A stretch of DNA of 64,000 nt. Origin: Oryzomonas sp. GTDB lineage: Bacteria > Desulfobacterota > Desulfuromonadia > Geobacterales > Pseudopelobacteraceae. Positions within the stretch are counted from its first letter, which is position 1. The number at the start of each line of letters is the position of its first letter. Of this stretch, positions 1 through 8,760 are shown one piece after another. The stretch lies in assembly GCA_031292255.1 (NCBI GenBank), contig JARLHN010000042.1, positions 1 through 64,000 of the forward strand, given 5' to 3'. The notes beneath the pieces were generated by a model. The model was not told the origin of the DNA and did no database searches. It was given only the letters and a program-made list of their open reading frames with translations. Both the position numbers and the translations under genes were made by a program.

Positions 1-139
1 CCTGGGGATCAAGAACATCAAGATCGGGCCGTCATTGCCGGCCTTCATCAGCCCCAACGTGCTCAACTTCCTGGTGGAAAACTTCAACCTCGGCCCGATC
101 ACCACCGCCGATGCCGACCTGAAGGCCATACTGGGATAA
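1..139 (+). CDS. hcp: Hydroxylamine reductase / hybrid cluster protein, C-terminal fragment
   Basis: The window opens inside a gene; the frame beginning at base 2 gives 45 residues ending in a TAA. The tail reads [10 protein letters not shown], then [14 protein letters not shown] and a last part ending DLKAILG, which matches the conserved C-terminal end of hybrid cluster proteins. Hcp is a cytoplasmic Fe-S-O cluster enzyme that reduces nitric oxide or hydroxylamine during nitrate/nitrite respiration. The cluster ligands lie upstream of the window, so class and start cannot be judged. Its place beside nitrite-reduction genes agrees with the identification. A strong hairpin follows the stop. 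The call rests on the C-terminal signature only. Confidence 0.8.
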   Translation, partial: LGIKNIKIGPSLPAFISPNVLNFLVENFNLGPITTADADLKAILG

Positions 140-163
140 CGAACCACAATTGGGTTGTAACGG

Positions 164-203
164 GCCATGAACGCCCCGCGGCATGCCGCGGGGCGTTCAT
201 GGC
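164..203 (+). terminator. Perfect 40-nt palindrome after hcp
   Basis: Two 20-nt arms, the left one starting GCCATGAACGCCCC, are exact reverse complements with no spacer. As RNA this folds into a very stable GC-rich hairpin 24 nt after the hcp stop codon. No T-run follows, so it is a strong 3'-end hairpin rather than a textbook intrinsic terminator. A perfectly symmetric site could also bind a dimeric protein. Confidence 0.6.
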
Positions 204-340
204 TTCAACATATATTCCGGCCTTTCCAGATTTTAGTCGAGAATATACGGGTTATTTGATATTAATAAACATCCATGTGAGCCAAAGCCGTAGAGTATAA
301 GCACCCGGCGACGTTATCAGGTGCCACCTCGGGAGGGAAT

Positions 341-775
341 ATGGACAGACTATTGAAACAGCTGGTAAATGATTCGCCCGACGCGATTCTCGTCTCAGAC
401 AGAGAAGGGATCATCAGCTTCTGGAACCCTGGTGCAGAGCAGATGTTCGGCCATTCGTCCGCGGAAGCGGTAGGGCAATCACTCGATCTGATCATCCCCG
501 AAAATCTACGGGGGCGACACTGGGAAGGTTATCGGCAGGTCATGGGGTCCGGCGATACGAAATACAAAACCGGCCTTCTTTCGTCACCAAGCGTTCGCAA
601 GGATGGCAGCCGTGTTTCGCTGGAGTTCAGCATAGTACTGCTGCACGACGAAGCAGGCGGCATGGTTGGTTGCGCGTCGATCATGCGGGACGTAACGGAA
701 CGCTGGAAGAAAGAAAAGGAATTGAAGGAACGTTTGACAGCCTGCGAAACAAAGTTGACAGGCACATCGGTTTGA
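341..775 (+). CDS. Stand-alone PAS domain protein
   Basis: This 144-residue protein is essentially one PAS domain with its C-terminal PAC segment. The PAS core starts near residue 5 (LLKQLVNDSPDAILVSD), the fold runs through SFWNPGAEQMFG, and it ends with the typical CASIMRDVTERWKKEKEL linker that normally leads into a kinase or cyclase. Here the reading frame stops about 20 residues later. It therefore looks like a free sensor module or a gene that lost its output domain. A GGGAGG ribosome site sits 7 nt before the ATG. It is followed after 43 nt by the NADH dehydrogenase gene. Ligand unknown. Confidence 0.8.
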   Translation: MDRLLKQLVNDSPDAILVSDREGIISFWNPGAEQMFGHSSAEAVGQSLDLIIPENLRGRHWEGYRQVMGSGDTKYKTGLLSSPSVRKDGSRVSLEFSIVLLHDEAGGMVGCASIMRDVTERWKKEKELKERLTACETKLTGTSV

Positions 776-818
776 GATTCTACAACGACAGCATCGATAT
801 CGAGAACGAGGGATTATA

Positions 819-2072
819 GTGAAAAAACGGGTTGTCCTTGTAGGCATGGGATTTGGTGGGATCCACGCTGCACGAGTCCTGGCAGGCAAAGGACTCGATG
901 TCATCCTTGTTGACCGGAACAATTACCATCTGTTCCAACCCTTACTCTACCAGGTTGCGACCGCCGGACTAGAGCAGGAATCCATCGCCCATTCCGTACG
1001 TGCCATGGCTCGAAGTTGGCCTGGCACACGATTTCAGCTTGCCGAGGCAACCGGGATCGATTTTGCCTCACACGACCTCCTGACCAATACCGGACCCATC
1101 CACTATGACTACCTCGTTATCGGAGCCGGCAGCGTTACGAATTATTTCGGTCTCACATCTGTTGAACGCAATGCCTTTGACCTCAAGGAGCTGTCGGACG
1201 CCGAAACATTGCGTAACCACATACTCACCGCCTTCGAACGCGCGGTCATTGAACCTGATCCGGCCCGCCAGCGCGCGCTGATGACATTTGTCATCGTGGG
1301 CGGAGGTCCCACGGGGGTCGAGTTTTCCGGAGCGCTTGTCGAACTGGTCCATTTTGTCCTGGCCAAGGACTACCCGGAACTGAAAACCCAAGCCGCCAGA
1401 GTGGTGTTGATTGAGGCGACCGACGAGTTGCTGGTTGCCATGCCGGAGTCACAGCGCATGTACACGCTCAATAAATTGCGCAGCATGTCCGTGGAAGTGC
1501 TTCTCAATGCCCGCGTCGTGGATGCCGGCCCTGAACAGGTCATTTTGCACGACGGTGCCGTCATACCGGCCCACACACTTTTTTGGTCGGCAGGGGTAAA
1601 AGCAGCACCACTGGCGGCAACTCTGGATACTCCCCCTATGGCCGCGGGCAGGATTCCGGTAGAGCCGGATTTGACACTGCCCGGCCACTCTGAAGTCTAT
1701 GTCATCGGAGACATGGCCTTTTTGAAACAGGACAGCTCTGTGCTGCCCATGACCGCTCCCGTAGCCATGCAGATGGGCATCTACGCCGGAAACGCAATCC
1801 TGGCAAGGGAGGGGGGCAGAACTCCTTCTCCATTCCGGTATCGAGACAAGGGGACCATGGCGACAATAGGCCGGAACGCGGCAGTGGCGAGCGCCTTCGG
1901 CATGAATTTCCGGGGGTACTTCGCCTGGCTGGTCTGGCTATTGCTACATCTCTACTACCTGATAGGTTTTCGTAACCGCATCGTTGTCATGCTCAATTGG
2001 GTTTGGTATTACTGGTATCATGAGCGCCAGGTGCGTCTCATCACGAAACGTGAAACAGGGCAAGAGCTTTAA
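819..2072 (+). CDS. ndh: Type II NADH dehydrogenase (NDH-2)
   Basis: 417 residues, the usual length for a non-proton-pumping NADH:quinone oxidoreductase, which passes electrons from NADH through FAD to membrane quinone. The first Rossmann site is at residues 6-14 (VLVGMGFGG), followed by the NYHLFQPLLYQVATAGL segment typical of the family. The second dinucleotide-binding site is near residue 160 (IVGGGPTGVEFSG), and YVIGDMA near residue 290 contacts FAD. The C-terminus has a hydrophobic segment (FAWLVWLLLHLYYLIGF) for membrane attachment. The start is GTG, preceded by GAGGGAT. The gene could feed quinol to the nap and nrf systems downstream; that link is inference. Confidence 0.9.
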   Translation: MKKRVVLVGMGFGGIHAARVLAGKGLDVILVDRNNYHLFQPLLYQVATAGLEQESIAHSVRAMARSWPGTRFQLAEATGIDFASHDLLTNTGPIHYDYLVIGAGSVTNYFGLTSVERNAFDLKELSDAETLRNHILTAFERAVIEPDPARQRALMTFVIVGGGPTGVEFSGALVELVHFVLAKDYPELKTQAARVVLIEATDELLVAMPESQRMYTLNKLRSMSVEVLLNARVVDAGPEQVILHDGAVIPAHTLFWSAGVKAAPLAATLDTPPMAAGRIPVEPDLTLPGHSEVYVIGDMAFLKQDSSVLPMTAPVAMQMGIYAGNAILAREGGRTPSPFRYRDKGTMATIGRNAAVASAFGMNFRGYFAWLVWLLLHLYYLIGFRNRIVVMLNWVWYYWYHERQVRLITKRETGQEL

Positions 2073-2142
2073 CTGGCGGTCAGAGTCATGCTTATGCCCA
2101 TTGAAATTCCTCCGGATATTCGGGTTGATTTTTTACCAGATA

Positions 2143-2171
2143 GTTTCCATCCGGAAACTCCGGATGAAAAC
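2143..2171. repeat. GTTTCCATCCGGA hairpin repeat, copy A
   Basis: A 13-bp stem with one mismatch and a 3-nt loop (GTTTCCATCCGGA, AAC, TCCGGATGAAAAC). It lies between ndh and the chemoreceptor gene. Related sequences occur near 20062, 45563 and 50539, so this is a dispersed palindromic family in intergenic DNA. Confidence 0.75.
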
Positions 2172-2245
2172 CTGATAGCTGACAATGCCCCTGTAATGTT
2201 TGAACTTTATAATTTAATGACAGATGGCCCAAAGGATCGTTATTT

Positions 2246-4231
2246 ATGCTGAAAAACTTGAAGATCGGGACCAAGATGTTGTTCATGCTGTTGTTGCCGA
2301 TAGCAGGCATGCTCTATTTCTCGATAAAGGATGTCGTATCGCGCTATGACACGATGAGTAATACGGAAGCATCGAAAACACTGGCATCACTTGCGGTCGT
2401 TTCAAGTTCCTTGATCCACGAGCTACAGAAGGAACGCGGCATGACTGCTGGTTTTCTGGCTTCAAAAGGAGAAAAATTCAAGTCGGAATTGGCAAAACAG
2501 CGAGAGGAAACCAACGGGCGCATCGCTAAACTAAATGAATTTTCAACTGCCAATGCAGCGGTTCTAGTGCAGGTAAAATCTTCTCTCGGACAGGCCGGTG
2601 TGAATCTGGAAAAACTATCCGCAATCAGAAGCTCCGCCGACGGCCAGAAACTGGAGGTAAAAGAATCTTTCGCATTTTATACACAGGCTATCGACGGTTA
2701 CCTTGAAATAATTTCTTCGATTGCTACTACCAGCAACCAGGCTGAAGTCGTCAGGGATGCCATTACCTATTTTTCCTTTCTGAACGTTAAAGAACAGGCA
2801 GGCCGCGAACGGGCAACTTTGAATGCGGCTCTGAGTACAGGCCATTTTGAGGACGAAACCTATCGTCGTTTTTTGAGTGTTATAGCTGCTCAAAACGAGT
2901 ATTTAACCATGTTCTCCAAATTTGCCCGTCAAAAAGATCTTGGCTACGCCCATGAAAAACTGAACTCGCCGGCTGCTGCAAAGGTGGATGAGATACGCGC
3001 TGCGGTATTGGCCAAGTCTTCAACAAGTGCCCTCGACATTTCCCCGGAGGCATGGTTCTCGACCATCACTGAAAAAATAAACACCATGAAAGATGTCGAG
3101 GACTATTTATCAAAAAGCCTTATTGAAGGCGCTGACAAGCTGGCCACAGCAGCAGAAATAGGTTTGATTGCAAGCATTTCCATCACCTTGATCATGGCCG
3201 TTGCAGCGTTGGCAATCGGATTGATGCTCTTTGTCAGCATCAGCCAGCCACTCAAAAGCATTGTGTATATGCTGAAGGATATCGCCGAGGGTGAGGGTGA
3301 CCTTACCCGTCGCCTTGACGAGGCCCGCCATGACGAATTTGGCGAAGTATGCCATTGGTTCAATCGTTTTGTGGACAATGTGCGCGGCATTATTTCTCAG
3401 GTATCCAGCACAACACGACAGGTAACAACTTCGGCTGCACAACTTCACAGTACCGCTGAACAAATTGCAACAGCTGCCGAGGAGGTGGCTTGTCAATCCA
3501 CCACCGTAGCAACGGCCAGCGAAGAGATGTCAGCTACATCCAATGATATTTCACACAACTGCTCACTGGCGGCTGAAGTTTCAAATCGTGCCAGTGACAA
3601 TGCACGAGGCGGAGCTCAGGTAGTGCAGGATACTCTGGAGGGGATGAAGAATATCGCTGAAAGTGTGAGGGAATCAGCTCATACTGTTGAGAGCCTGGGA
3701 GCCCGTTCAGATCAAATCGGGGCGATTGTTGGAACGATCGAGGATATTGCGGACCAAACCAACCTGCTGGCACTGAACGCTGCAATCGAAGCTGCTCGGG
3801 CAGGCGAGCAGGGACGGGGATTTGCTGTTGTGGCCGATGAAGTGAGGGCTCTGGCCGAGCGAACGACCAGGGCAACCAAAGAGATTGCATCGATGATCAA
3901 AGGCATTCAGCAGGAGACCAGTGGAGCGGTCAGCAGCATGGAGAACGGCGTCACTGAAGTTGAACGAGGCATGGATAGCTCACGAAAATCCGGAGAGGCA
4001 CTTCAACAGATTTTGGATGCAATCAACGATGTCACCATACAGGTTCACCAGATAGCAACGGCCGCGGAAGAACAGACTGCTGTCACGGGAGAGATCTCTT
4101 CCAACATAAGTCAGATTACCGATGTTGTGCAGGAGACGGCGACCGGGGCCCATGAGACCGCGAAAGCGGCTTCTGCCCTCAATAAACTGGCAAGTGATCT
4201 GGAACAATTGGTAGGTCACTTCAAACTATAA
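2246..4231 (+). CDS. Methyl-accepting chemotaxis protein with nitrate/nitrite-sensing domain
   Basis: 661 residues. A first membrane segment (about residues 10-27, [15 protein letters not shown]) is followed by a helical periplasmic region with [22 protein letters not shown], the hallmark of the NIT nitrate/nitrite sensor domain. A second membrane segment lies at about 305-330, then HAMP (about 330-385). The cytoplasmic signalling hairpin has the conserved tip around [20 protein letters not shown] near residues 505-525. The protein would steer motility through CheA/CheW according to nitrate or nitrite. An AAAGGA ribosome site precedes the ATG. Its place directly upstream of nrfHA supports the ligand guess. 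Two hairpins follow. Confidence 0.9.
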   Translation: MLKNLKIGTKMLFMLLLPIAGMLYFSIKDVVSRYDTMSNTEASKTLASLAVVSSSLIHELQKERGMTAGFLASKGEKFKSELAKQREETNGRIAKLNEFSTANAAVLVQVKSSLGQAGVNLEKLSAIRSSADGQKLEVKESFAFYTQAIDGYLEIISSIATTSNQAEVVRDAITYFSFLNVKEQAGRERATLNAALSTGHFEDETYRRFLSVIAAQNEYLTMFSKFARQKDLGYAHEKLNSPAAAKVDEIRAAVLAKSSTSALDISPEAWFSTITEKINTMKDVEDYLSKSLIEGADKLATAAEIGLIASISITLIMAVAALAIGLMLFVSISQPLKSIVYMLKDIAEGEGDLTRRLDEARHDEFGEVCHWFNRFVDNVRGIISQVSSTTRQVTTSAAQLHSTAEQIATAAEEVACQSTTVATASEEMSATSNDISHNCSLAAEVSNRASDNARGGAQVVQDTLEGMKNIAESVRESAHTVESLGARSDQIGAIVGTIEDIADQTNLLALNAAIEAARAGEQGRGFAVVADEVRALAERTTRATKEIASMIKGIQQETSGAVSSMENGVTEVERGMDSSRKSGEALQQILDAINDVTIQVHQIATAAEEQTAVTGEISSNISQITDVVQETATGAHETAKAASALNKLASDLEQLVGHFKL

Positions 4232-4320
4232 TCTTTATCATGATAAGGATACGTTAGCTCTTGCCAAAGGGTAATGTCGGCTGAGCAGAACAAAGAATTT
4301 CACGCTGAAAAAGTCCGAAC

Positions 4321-4340
4321 GTATTCCCCTTAGGGAATAC
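4321..4340 (+). terminator. Hairpin after chemoreceptor gene
   Basis: GTATTCCC and GGGAATAC form a perfect 8-bp stem with a 4-nt loop about 90 nt after the stop codon. It lacks its own T-run and stands just upstream of a clearer terminator. Confidence 0.45.
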
Positions 4341-4352
4341 CTGTAATTTAGG

Positions 4353-4383
4353 GCCCTTAGAGTTTATCTGAGGGCTTTTTTCT
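4353..4383 (+). terminator. Rho-independent terminator
   Basis: A 9-bp stem (GCCCTTAGA with TCTGAGGGC, one G-T pair) and a 5-nt loop are followed directly by a run of T residues. This should end the chemoreceptor transcript and insulate nrfHA. Confidence 0.8.
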
Positions 4384-4585
4384 TTGAGTTGTCTCCAAGG
4401 TTAAATGGGATCTACATCGGTAGGCCCAGTGACCGCCAAGCTGTCAAAAATGCTATTTCCAACGAAACCTATTCCTGCCCATTTCACACGTTACCCAATC
4501 CATCCCGAAACACCATCCTTGATTGATGAAGTTCCCTAAACCACCGGTTATGCCGGTGGTCATGACTTACCTCATCACGATATTA

Positions 4586-4599
4586 TTGATCTGGGTCAA
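4586..4599. promoter_or_regulatory. FNR/HcpR-type operator upstream of nrfHA
   Basis: TTGATCTGGGTCAA is a near-perfect TTGAT-N4-ATCAA box, the site of CRP/FNR-family regulators; the second half (GTCAA) also resembles HcpR/DNR-type sites. It lies 165 nt before nrfH, leaving room for a promoter and a leader. The neighbouring perfect copy at 8951 supports a shared oxygen- or nitric-oxide-responsive regulator. Confidence 0.7.
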
Positions 4600-4763
4600 A
4601 GTCATTTTTGTAATTAATGCTACCTTGAGTTTGTGCCGAACATGTTCGTTCGTGCCACCTCTTACCAGGCTGATCGCCGGGGGATTCCTTGCCGTGTGGG
4701 GGTTCGCGGCCATCTGCCCGGCGCTTTACCGGCAGCAAACAGATGTAACGTCAAGGAGGATGC

Positions 4764-5228
4764 ATGCAGTTCCTGAAGTCACCAAAAGGCTTTATTACAA
4801 TTTTGTCGCTCGTTTTTGTCGGCCTTGCGGTCGCTGCCTTTCTGCTCTTCGGACCGCCGCAATTGCTGGCGCTGTCGGAATCGCCGGACTTCTGCGCCAG
4901 TTGCCACGTCATGGAGGAGCAGCACACCGCCTGGAGCCATGCCGGCGCCCATCGGCGGATTCGTTGTGTCGATTGCCACCTGCCGAACGGTAACCACGTG
5001 GTCCACTATGTCTGGAAGTCGATCGACGGCATGAAGGATGTGATTTCGTTCAATACCGGCATGGTGCCGGAACGAATCACGCTGTCCAGCCATGGGGCAA
5101 AGGTCGTACAGAGCAATTGCATTCGCTGTCACGCCGAGGCGGTTTCACAGTTGGATACCACACGGCAGTGCTGGGGCTGCCACCGGCAGTTGCGCCACCG
5201 GATGACCGGCACCGTTGCTACCCGATAA
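4764..5228 (+). CDS. nrfH: Cytochrome c nitrite reductase small subunit NrfH (copy 1)
   Basis: 154 residues, a NapC/NirT-family quinol dehydrogenase. One N-terminal membrane helix (about residues 9-32) anchors a periplasmic domain with four haem sites: CASCH, CVDCH, CIRCH and CWGCH. The CASCHVM arrangement, with a methionine two residues after the first haem histidine, is the NrfH signature. It takes electrons from menaquinol and hands them to NrfA. AAGGAGGA lies 3 nt before the ATG. nrfA follows after 24 nt, the usual nrfHA order outside enterobacteria. Confidence 0.95.
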   Translation: MQFLKSPKGFITILSLVFVGLAVAAFLLFGPPQLLALSESPDFCASCHVMEEQHTAWSHAGAHRRIRCVDCHLPNGNHVVHYVWKSIDGMKDVISFNTGMVPERITLSSHGAKVVQSNCIRCHAEAVSQLDTTRQCWGCHRQLRHRMTGTVATR

Positions 5229-5252
5229 CAACCAGAAAGAGAGGAGAACAGG

Positions 5253-6701
5253 ATGAAGATGTTGCAAAGTTGTACAGCACTGGCGCTGATGATTGCCGTG
5301 ACGATCGGCGCAGGTTGCGCCCCCAAGAAGGTCGAGCCGGTAAAGACCGCCACGATCCCCGACGGCACCGTCGAACCGGCGGAATGGGGAAAGGTTTACC
5401 CCATAGAGCACGAACTCTGGAAAAAGACCGGCGAACCGAATCCGGCGGGCAAGAGCAAGTACAAAAAGGGGAATGACGAGGGACGGGAACGACCCGACAA
5501 ACTCGACGAATACCCGTTCTTGGCGCTTCTGTACAACGGCTGGGCCATGGGTTCGGAGTACAGCGAGCCGCGAGGACACCTTAACATGATCAAGGACCAG
5601 TTGGATGTGGACCCAGGGCGCTACAAGGCCGGCGGTTCCTGTCTGACCTGTAAGACGCCGTACGCCCCGATTCTGCAGGGCAAGATGGGTAAGGATTACT
5701 TTTCCAAGCCGTACAAGGAGGTCTTGGCAAACATTCCCCAGGAGCACCAAACCCTCGGGGTAACCTGCATCGACTGCCACAACAACAACGATATGTCCCT
5801 GCGGCTTTCCAGGGGATTTACCCTGGGCACGGCTCTGGACACGCTCGGCGTCGATCGGTCCAAGCTGTCCCAGCAGGACATGCGGACCCTGGTGTGCGCA
5901 CAGTGCCACGTCACTTACAGTATCACCAAGGATACGCAGATGAAGTCAACCGACGTCCTCTTCCCCTGGGAAGGCAGCAAATGGGGCGGCATAACCATCG
6001 AGAACATCATCAAAAAACTGCGCAACAATCCGCCGAGCGGCGAATGGACCCAGAGCGTCACCGGATTCAAGCTGGCCTTCATCCGTCACCCGGAATTCGA
6101 GCTTTTCTCCAACAACAGCGTGCACTGGCAGGCGGGCGTTGCCTGTTCTGACTGCCACATGCCCTATATCAAGGTGGGAAGTCACAAGGTCTCGGACCAT
6201 CGTATCATGAGCCCGCTGAAGAATGATTTGAAGGCATGCCAGCAATGCCACGCCGAATCGCCCGAATGGCTGCGCAACCAGATCTTCGCCATCCAGGACC
6301 GGACCATGTCCCAGTTTATCCGCTCCGGCTACGCCACCGCCACCGTGGCCAAGCTGTTCGAGACGGCCAACAAGACCCAGGCCGCAGGCCGGCAGATCGA
6401 CAAGGATCTCTATGCCCAGGCCCGGGACCACTACGAAGAGGCATTCTACCGGGTCGTGTTCATCGGCGCCGAGAACTCCACCGGCTTCCACAACCCCAGC
6501 GAGGCGCTCCGTATCCTTGGCGATGCGGCCAGTCATGCGGGCAAGGCCGAGGGACTTCTCCGCCAAGCCCTGGCCAAGGCCGGGGTAACGGTTCCGGAGA
6601 AGGTCGATCTGGAACTGGCCAAGTACGTGAACAACCGCGGCACGAAAAAGCTCCTGTTCAAGCCGCAGGATGAGATCAAGGATCCCTTTGCCGCAAAATA
6701 G
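5253..6701 (+). CDS. nrfA: Ammonia-forming cytochrome c nitrite reductase NrfA (copy 1)
   Basis: 482 residues; reduces nitrite to ammonium with six electrons in the periplasm. The N-terminus has a lipoprotein-like signal ending GAGC. The catalytic haem is CLTCK (residues 130-134, lysine as axial ligand), followed by four CxxCH haems (CIDCH, CAQCH, CSDCH, CQQCH). The segment around the active-site histidine reads FIRHPEFELF: the residue before the histidine is arginine (278), whereas calcium-dependent enzymes have glutamine there in a KxQHP motif. This matches the calcium-independent NrfA type described in Geobacter lovleyi. A good GAGAGGAG site precedes the ATG. Confidence 0.97.
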   Translation: MKMLQSCTALALMIAVTIGAGCAPKKVEPVKTATIPDGTVEPAEWGKVYPIEHELWKKTGEPNPAGKSKYKKGNDEGRERPDKLDEYPFLALLYNGWAMGSEYSEPRGHLNMIKDQLDVDPGRYKAGGSCLTCKTPYAPILQGKMGKDYFSKPYKEVLANIPQEHQTLGVTCIDCHNNNDMSLRLSRGFTLGTALDTLGVDRSKLSQQDMRTLVCAQCHVTYSITKDTQMKSTDVLFPWEGSKWGGITIENIIKKLRNNPPSGEWTQSVTGFKLAFIRHPEFELFSNNSVHWQAGVACSDCHMPYIKVGSHKVSDHRIMSPLKNDLKACQQCHAESPEWLRNQIFAIQDRTMSQFIRSGYATATVAKLFETANKTQAAGRQIDKDLYAQARDHYEEAFYRVVFIGAENSTGFHNPSEALRILGDAASHAGKAEGLLRQALAKAGVTVPEKVDLELAKYVNNRGTKKLLFKPQDEIKDPFAAK

Positions 6702-6793
6702 ATTGTGTTCCCGGGGGCGGGATAAGCCTGCCTCCGGGACATGATTGAAAGAGACCCGTTCATGGGAACCATTCACGCGCCATAGGAAATCAT

Positions 6794-7360
6794 ATGAAAC
6801 GACACGTCTCAATCTTCATAAGGAAAAATATAGCGATCAAAAAAAGGCTGGCCGGACTACCGCGGCGCTGTAAGGCACCCATTTGGGGTCAGCGGCCACC
6901 GATGTCCCTGCGCTATGCCGCCTGGAGCTTTCTCAGTGCGACGCTGGGGATTCTCGCTATTTGCGAGATAACCACTTTGGTGGGCCATCCCTTGCTGATC
7001 GGCTCGTTCGGTGCTTCGGCGGTTCTCCTTTTCGGCGCTACGGAGTCGCCGTTGGCCCAGCCTCGCAATCTGGTCGGAGGACATCTCGTCTCAGCCACGG
7101 TGGCAGTGGTCGTGGTCGCCCTCTTCGGCTCCTCGCCGGTGACCATGGCCTTTGGGGTGGGGTTGGCCATCTTCGTGATGAACATGACCCATACAACCCA
7201 TCCGCCGGGAGGGGCTACCGCTCTGATTGGTGTACAGGGGTCCGTTGGTCCGGGTTTTATCCTGCTGCCGGTACTGGCCGGGGCCCTGATCCTTTTGGCA
7301 ACTGCCATCTGTACCAATAACGTTGTGTTTCATCGTTCCTACCCAAAGCATTGGCTTTAG
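6794..7360 (+). CDS. HPP family membrane protein, candidate nitrite transporter
   Basis: 188 residues with a basic N-terminal extension (about 35 residues) and four to five hydrophobic helices. The family motif THPPGGATAL is near residues 135-145, and GSFGASAVLLFG near residue 75 is also typical. Some HPP proteins of cyanobacteria and chloroplasts carry nitrite. With nrfHA 92 nt upstream, nitrite movement or detoxification is a reasonable guess, but NrfA acts in the periplasm, so import is not strictly needed. The function is therefore inferred. The next gene starts 22 nt after its stop. Confidence 0.85.
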   Translation: MKRHVSIFIRKNIAIKKRLAGLPRRCKAPIWGQRPPMSLRYAAWSFLSATLGILAICEITTLVGHPLLIGSFGASAVLLFGATESPLAQPRNLVGGHLVSATVAVVVVALFGSSPVTMAFGVGLAIFVMNMTHTTHPPGGATALIGVQGSVGPGFILLPVLAGALILLATAICTNNVVFHRSYPKHWL

Positions 7361-7381
7361 TGTCCCGAAGGAGGTCCCTGT

Positions 7382-8086
7382 ATGCGTCACTCGACCGGTA
7401 ATACATTTCGTCTTGGTGTTGTTATCCTCTTCATGCTCCCTGTACCGGCATTTGCCGTATCTGCCATTACCTGCCACTGTTTTACCGACCGCTCCTACGA
7501 TGCAGCACGCCCGGCAGCGGCCGATCCCTATTTCCTGGCCACGACCCAGAACTCATTCTTCGCCGCAGCCTTTGGCGTCGATAAGAAAACCATCGTGATC
7601 AATAAACAAAGAGGAGTTTCCGCCGATAACCTGTGGGTGGCCTATTGGCTGGCAGCCCGATCCGGGGCCGATCCGGCAGCTCTGATACAGGAGCGCACAA
7701 CAAAAGGATCCTGGCGGCAGGTGGCCACTGTATCGGCTATTCCTGCCAAGTCGCTGGGAACCAGGGTCGCTGAAGCGCTGAAGACCAATGCTGCTGACGA
7801 ACGACTGGCCAATGAAGTTGTTAATGAACTACTGCTGCGTTTCCGTTTTTATGGTGAACCGGAATTGGTGGCGCTACGCAAGGCTGGCGCCGGGAACCAG
7901 GAACTTGTTCTCGCCGGACTGATTGCGGCAAAAATCCGGCAGCCGGCGATCCAGATTTATCGTAATGCCAGAGGGGGTAGTACGAGTTGGGGAGCGTTAT
8001 TGCAGCGGGCCAAAATCGATCCGGCTGAAATTCAGTCAGAAGTTGTGGCGCGAGTAATATCACCTTATGCCCCCAGATCGAAATAA
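7382..8086 (+). CDS. Secreted protein of unknown function
   Basis: 234 residues with a clear signal peptide (VVILFMLPVPAFA, cleavage near residue 25). The mature protein begins with a CHCF cysteine pair and is otherwise mostly helical, with segments such as DNLWVAYWLAARSGADPAALIQER and an alanine-rich middle. There is no haem-binding CxxCH, so it is not a cytochrome despite its neighbours. AAGGAGGT precedes the ATG by 8 nt, and the 22-nt gap to the HPP gene suggests one operon. I do not recognise the family; periplasmic location is the only firm inference. Confidence 0.75.
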   Translation: MRHSTGNTFRLGVVILFMLPVPAFAVSAITCHCFTDRSYDAARPAAADPYFLATTQNSFFAAAFGVDKKTIVINKQRGVSADNLWVAYWLAARSGADPAALIQERTTKGSWRQVATVSAIPAKSLGTRVAEALKTNAADERLANEVVNELLLRFRFYGEPELVALRKAGAGNQELVLAGLIAAKIRQPAIQIYRNARGGSTSWGALLQRAKIDPAEIQSEVVARVISPYAPRSK

Positions 8087-8228
8087 ATGGCAGGCGCACT
8101 TAGGGGGCTAGCAATTCTGTTCAACTTGTTGTTGTTGCCAGCCTCCTAACCCCCGGAGAATAACCGGCGGCGTTGTGTCGCTCCGGAGCGGCATGTGCAT
8201 GCTCCAGGGCATTGTTGCGCTGACCACA

Positions 8229-8348
8229 TCACTTGCCGGTACGTTTCCCTTTTCTTCTGCGCACTGCGGCGCGTATTCCGAAAAATCCGCCGACCGCGGT
8301 TAATATCCATATGGTTACGGTAACCACTATTTCACTTGAAGTGAGCAT
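8229..8348 (-). CDS. Small single-span membrane protein (39 aa)
   Basis: The ATG overlaps the stop of the preceding leftward gene by one base (TGATG), the usual sign of translational coupling. The protein starts MLTSSEIVVTVTIWIL, has one hydrophobic helix of about 20 residues (IVVTVTIWILTAVGGFFGI), and ends in a strongly basic tail (RRRKGKRTGK) that should stay in the cytoplasm. No family was recognised. It could be a membrane partner of the cysteine-rich protein encoded upstream. Confidence 0.6.
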   Translation of the reverse strand: MLTSSEIVVTVTIWILTAVGGFFGIRAAVRRRKGKRTGK

Positions 8349-8671
8349 CACTTGTCCCCTCCGGCCATGCGCGGCAAACTCTCAAAGGCAATTGACCGCA
8401 CAAAATCTGTTCCGGCAAATTGAATGGCAGCCTGATCACTGGCGCGAAGAGGGGATACGGCATGCACGCCATTACACTCCGGGCAGGCCTGGACGAAAGT
8501 TTTCAGCAAGAAACATGCGCCACAACCTTGGCACGTTGCTTCCAGTCCCCCATTCGGCACCGATGACGATGCTACGGTTCCGCCATGAGCTGAGAGCACA
8601 AATTCCACAAGATCCCTGCCGGAGGCAAGAGGACCGGCTCCAGATAATCCGACTGATCCGCAATCACGCAT
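8348..8671 (-). CDS. Cysteine-rich hypothetical protein (107 aa)
   Basis: The frame has an excellent AAGGAG site 6 nt before the ATG and lies opposite the nrf and nap genes. The middle carries CQGCGACF and then CPECNGVHAVSP, four to five cysteines spaced like a zinc ribbon or a small redox/metal site; an isolated early cysteine is at residue 4. There is no signal peptide, so it should be cytoplasmic. It is coupled to the small membrane protein at 8229-8348. A TGAC-N4-GTCA operator lies 77-88 nt upstream. The context suggests a role in nitrogen-oxide stress, but the function is unknown. Confidence 0.7.
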   Translation of the reverse strand: MRDCGSVGLSGAGPLASGRDLVEFVLSAHGGTVASSSVPNGGLEATCQGCGACFLLKTFVQACPECNGVHAVSPLRASDQAAIQFAGTDFVRSIAFESLPRMAGGDK

Positions 8672-8746
8672 AACATGCTCCTTTTTAAATCGAATTTGAT
8701 TGCTATCCTATTGTCTCCAGCGTAACCTTCCTCCATCCCAAGTTGC

Positions 8747-8760
8747 ATGACACACGTCAA
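8747..8760. promoter_or_regulatory. HcpR/DNR-like operator for the leftward unit
   Basis: ATGACACACGTCAA contains the perfect inverted pair TGAC/GTCA around ACAC. CRP/FNR-family nitric-oxide regulators of the HcpR/DNR group favour TTGAC-N4-GTCAA. It lies 76-89 nt before the start of the 107-residue protein, a distance that fits activation. Confidence 0.5.

Larger units (their letters stand above)
4232..4763 (+). other. Regulatory stretch between chemoreceptor gene and nrfH
   Basis: No convincing gene. It holds two 3'-end hairpins of the chemoreceptor gene (4321-4340, 4353-4382), an 8-bp hairpin at 4540-4560 (ACCACCGG/CCGGTGGT) and an FNR-type operator at 4586-4599 that probably marks the nrfHA promoter. 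An open frame beginning at 4523 runs into nrfH in another phase, but its composition is unlike the neighbouring proteins and it is treated as spurious. Confidence 0.7.

Noticed and set aside
2088-2252. 54-codon frame ending over the chemoreceptor start
   Set aside because: It contains a copy of the dispersed hairpin repeat, lacks a ribosome site and has no recognisable pattern, so the repeat explains the sequence better.
4523-4993. 156-codon open frame overlapping nrfH
   Set aside because: It crosses the nrfH promoter and runs out of phase with the clear tetrahaem protein; the translated sequence shows no domain and its arginine-rich end is a shadow of nrfH.
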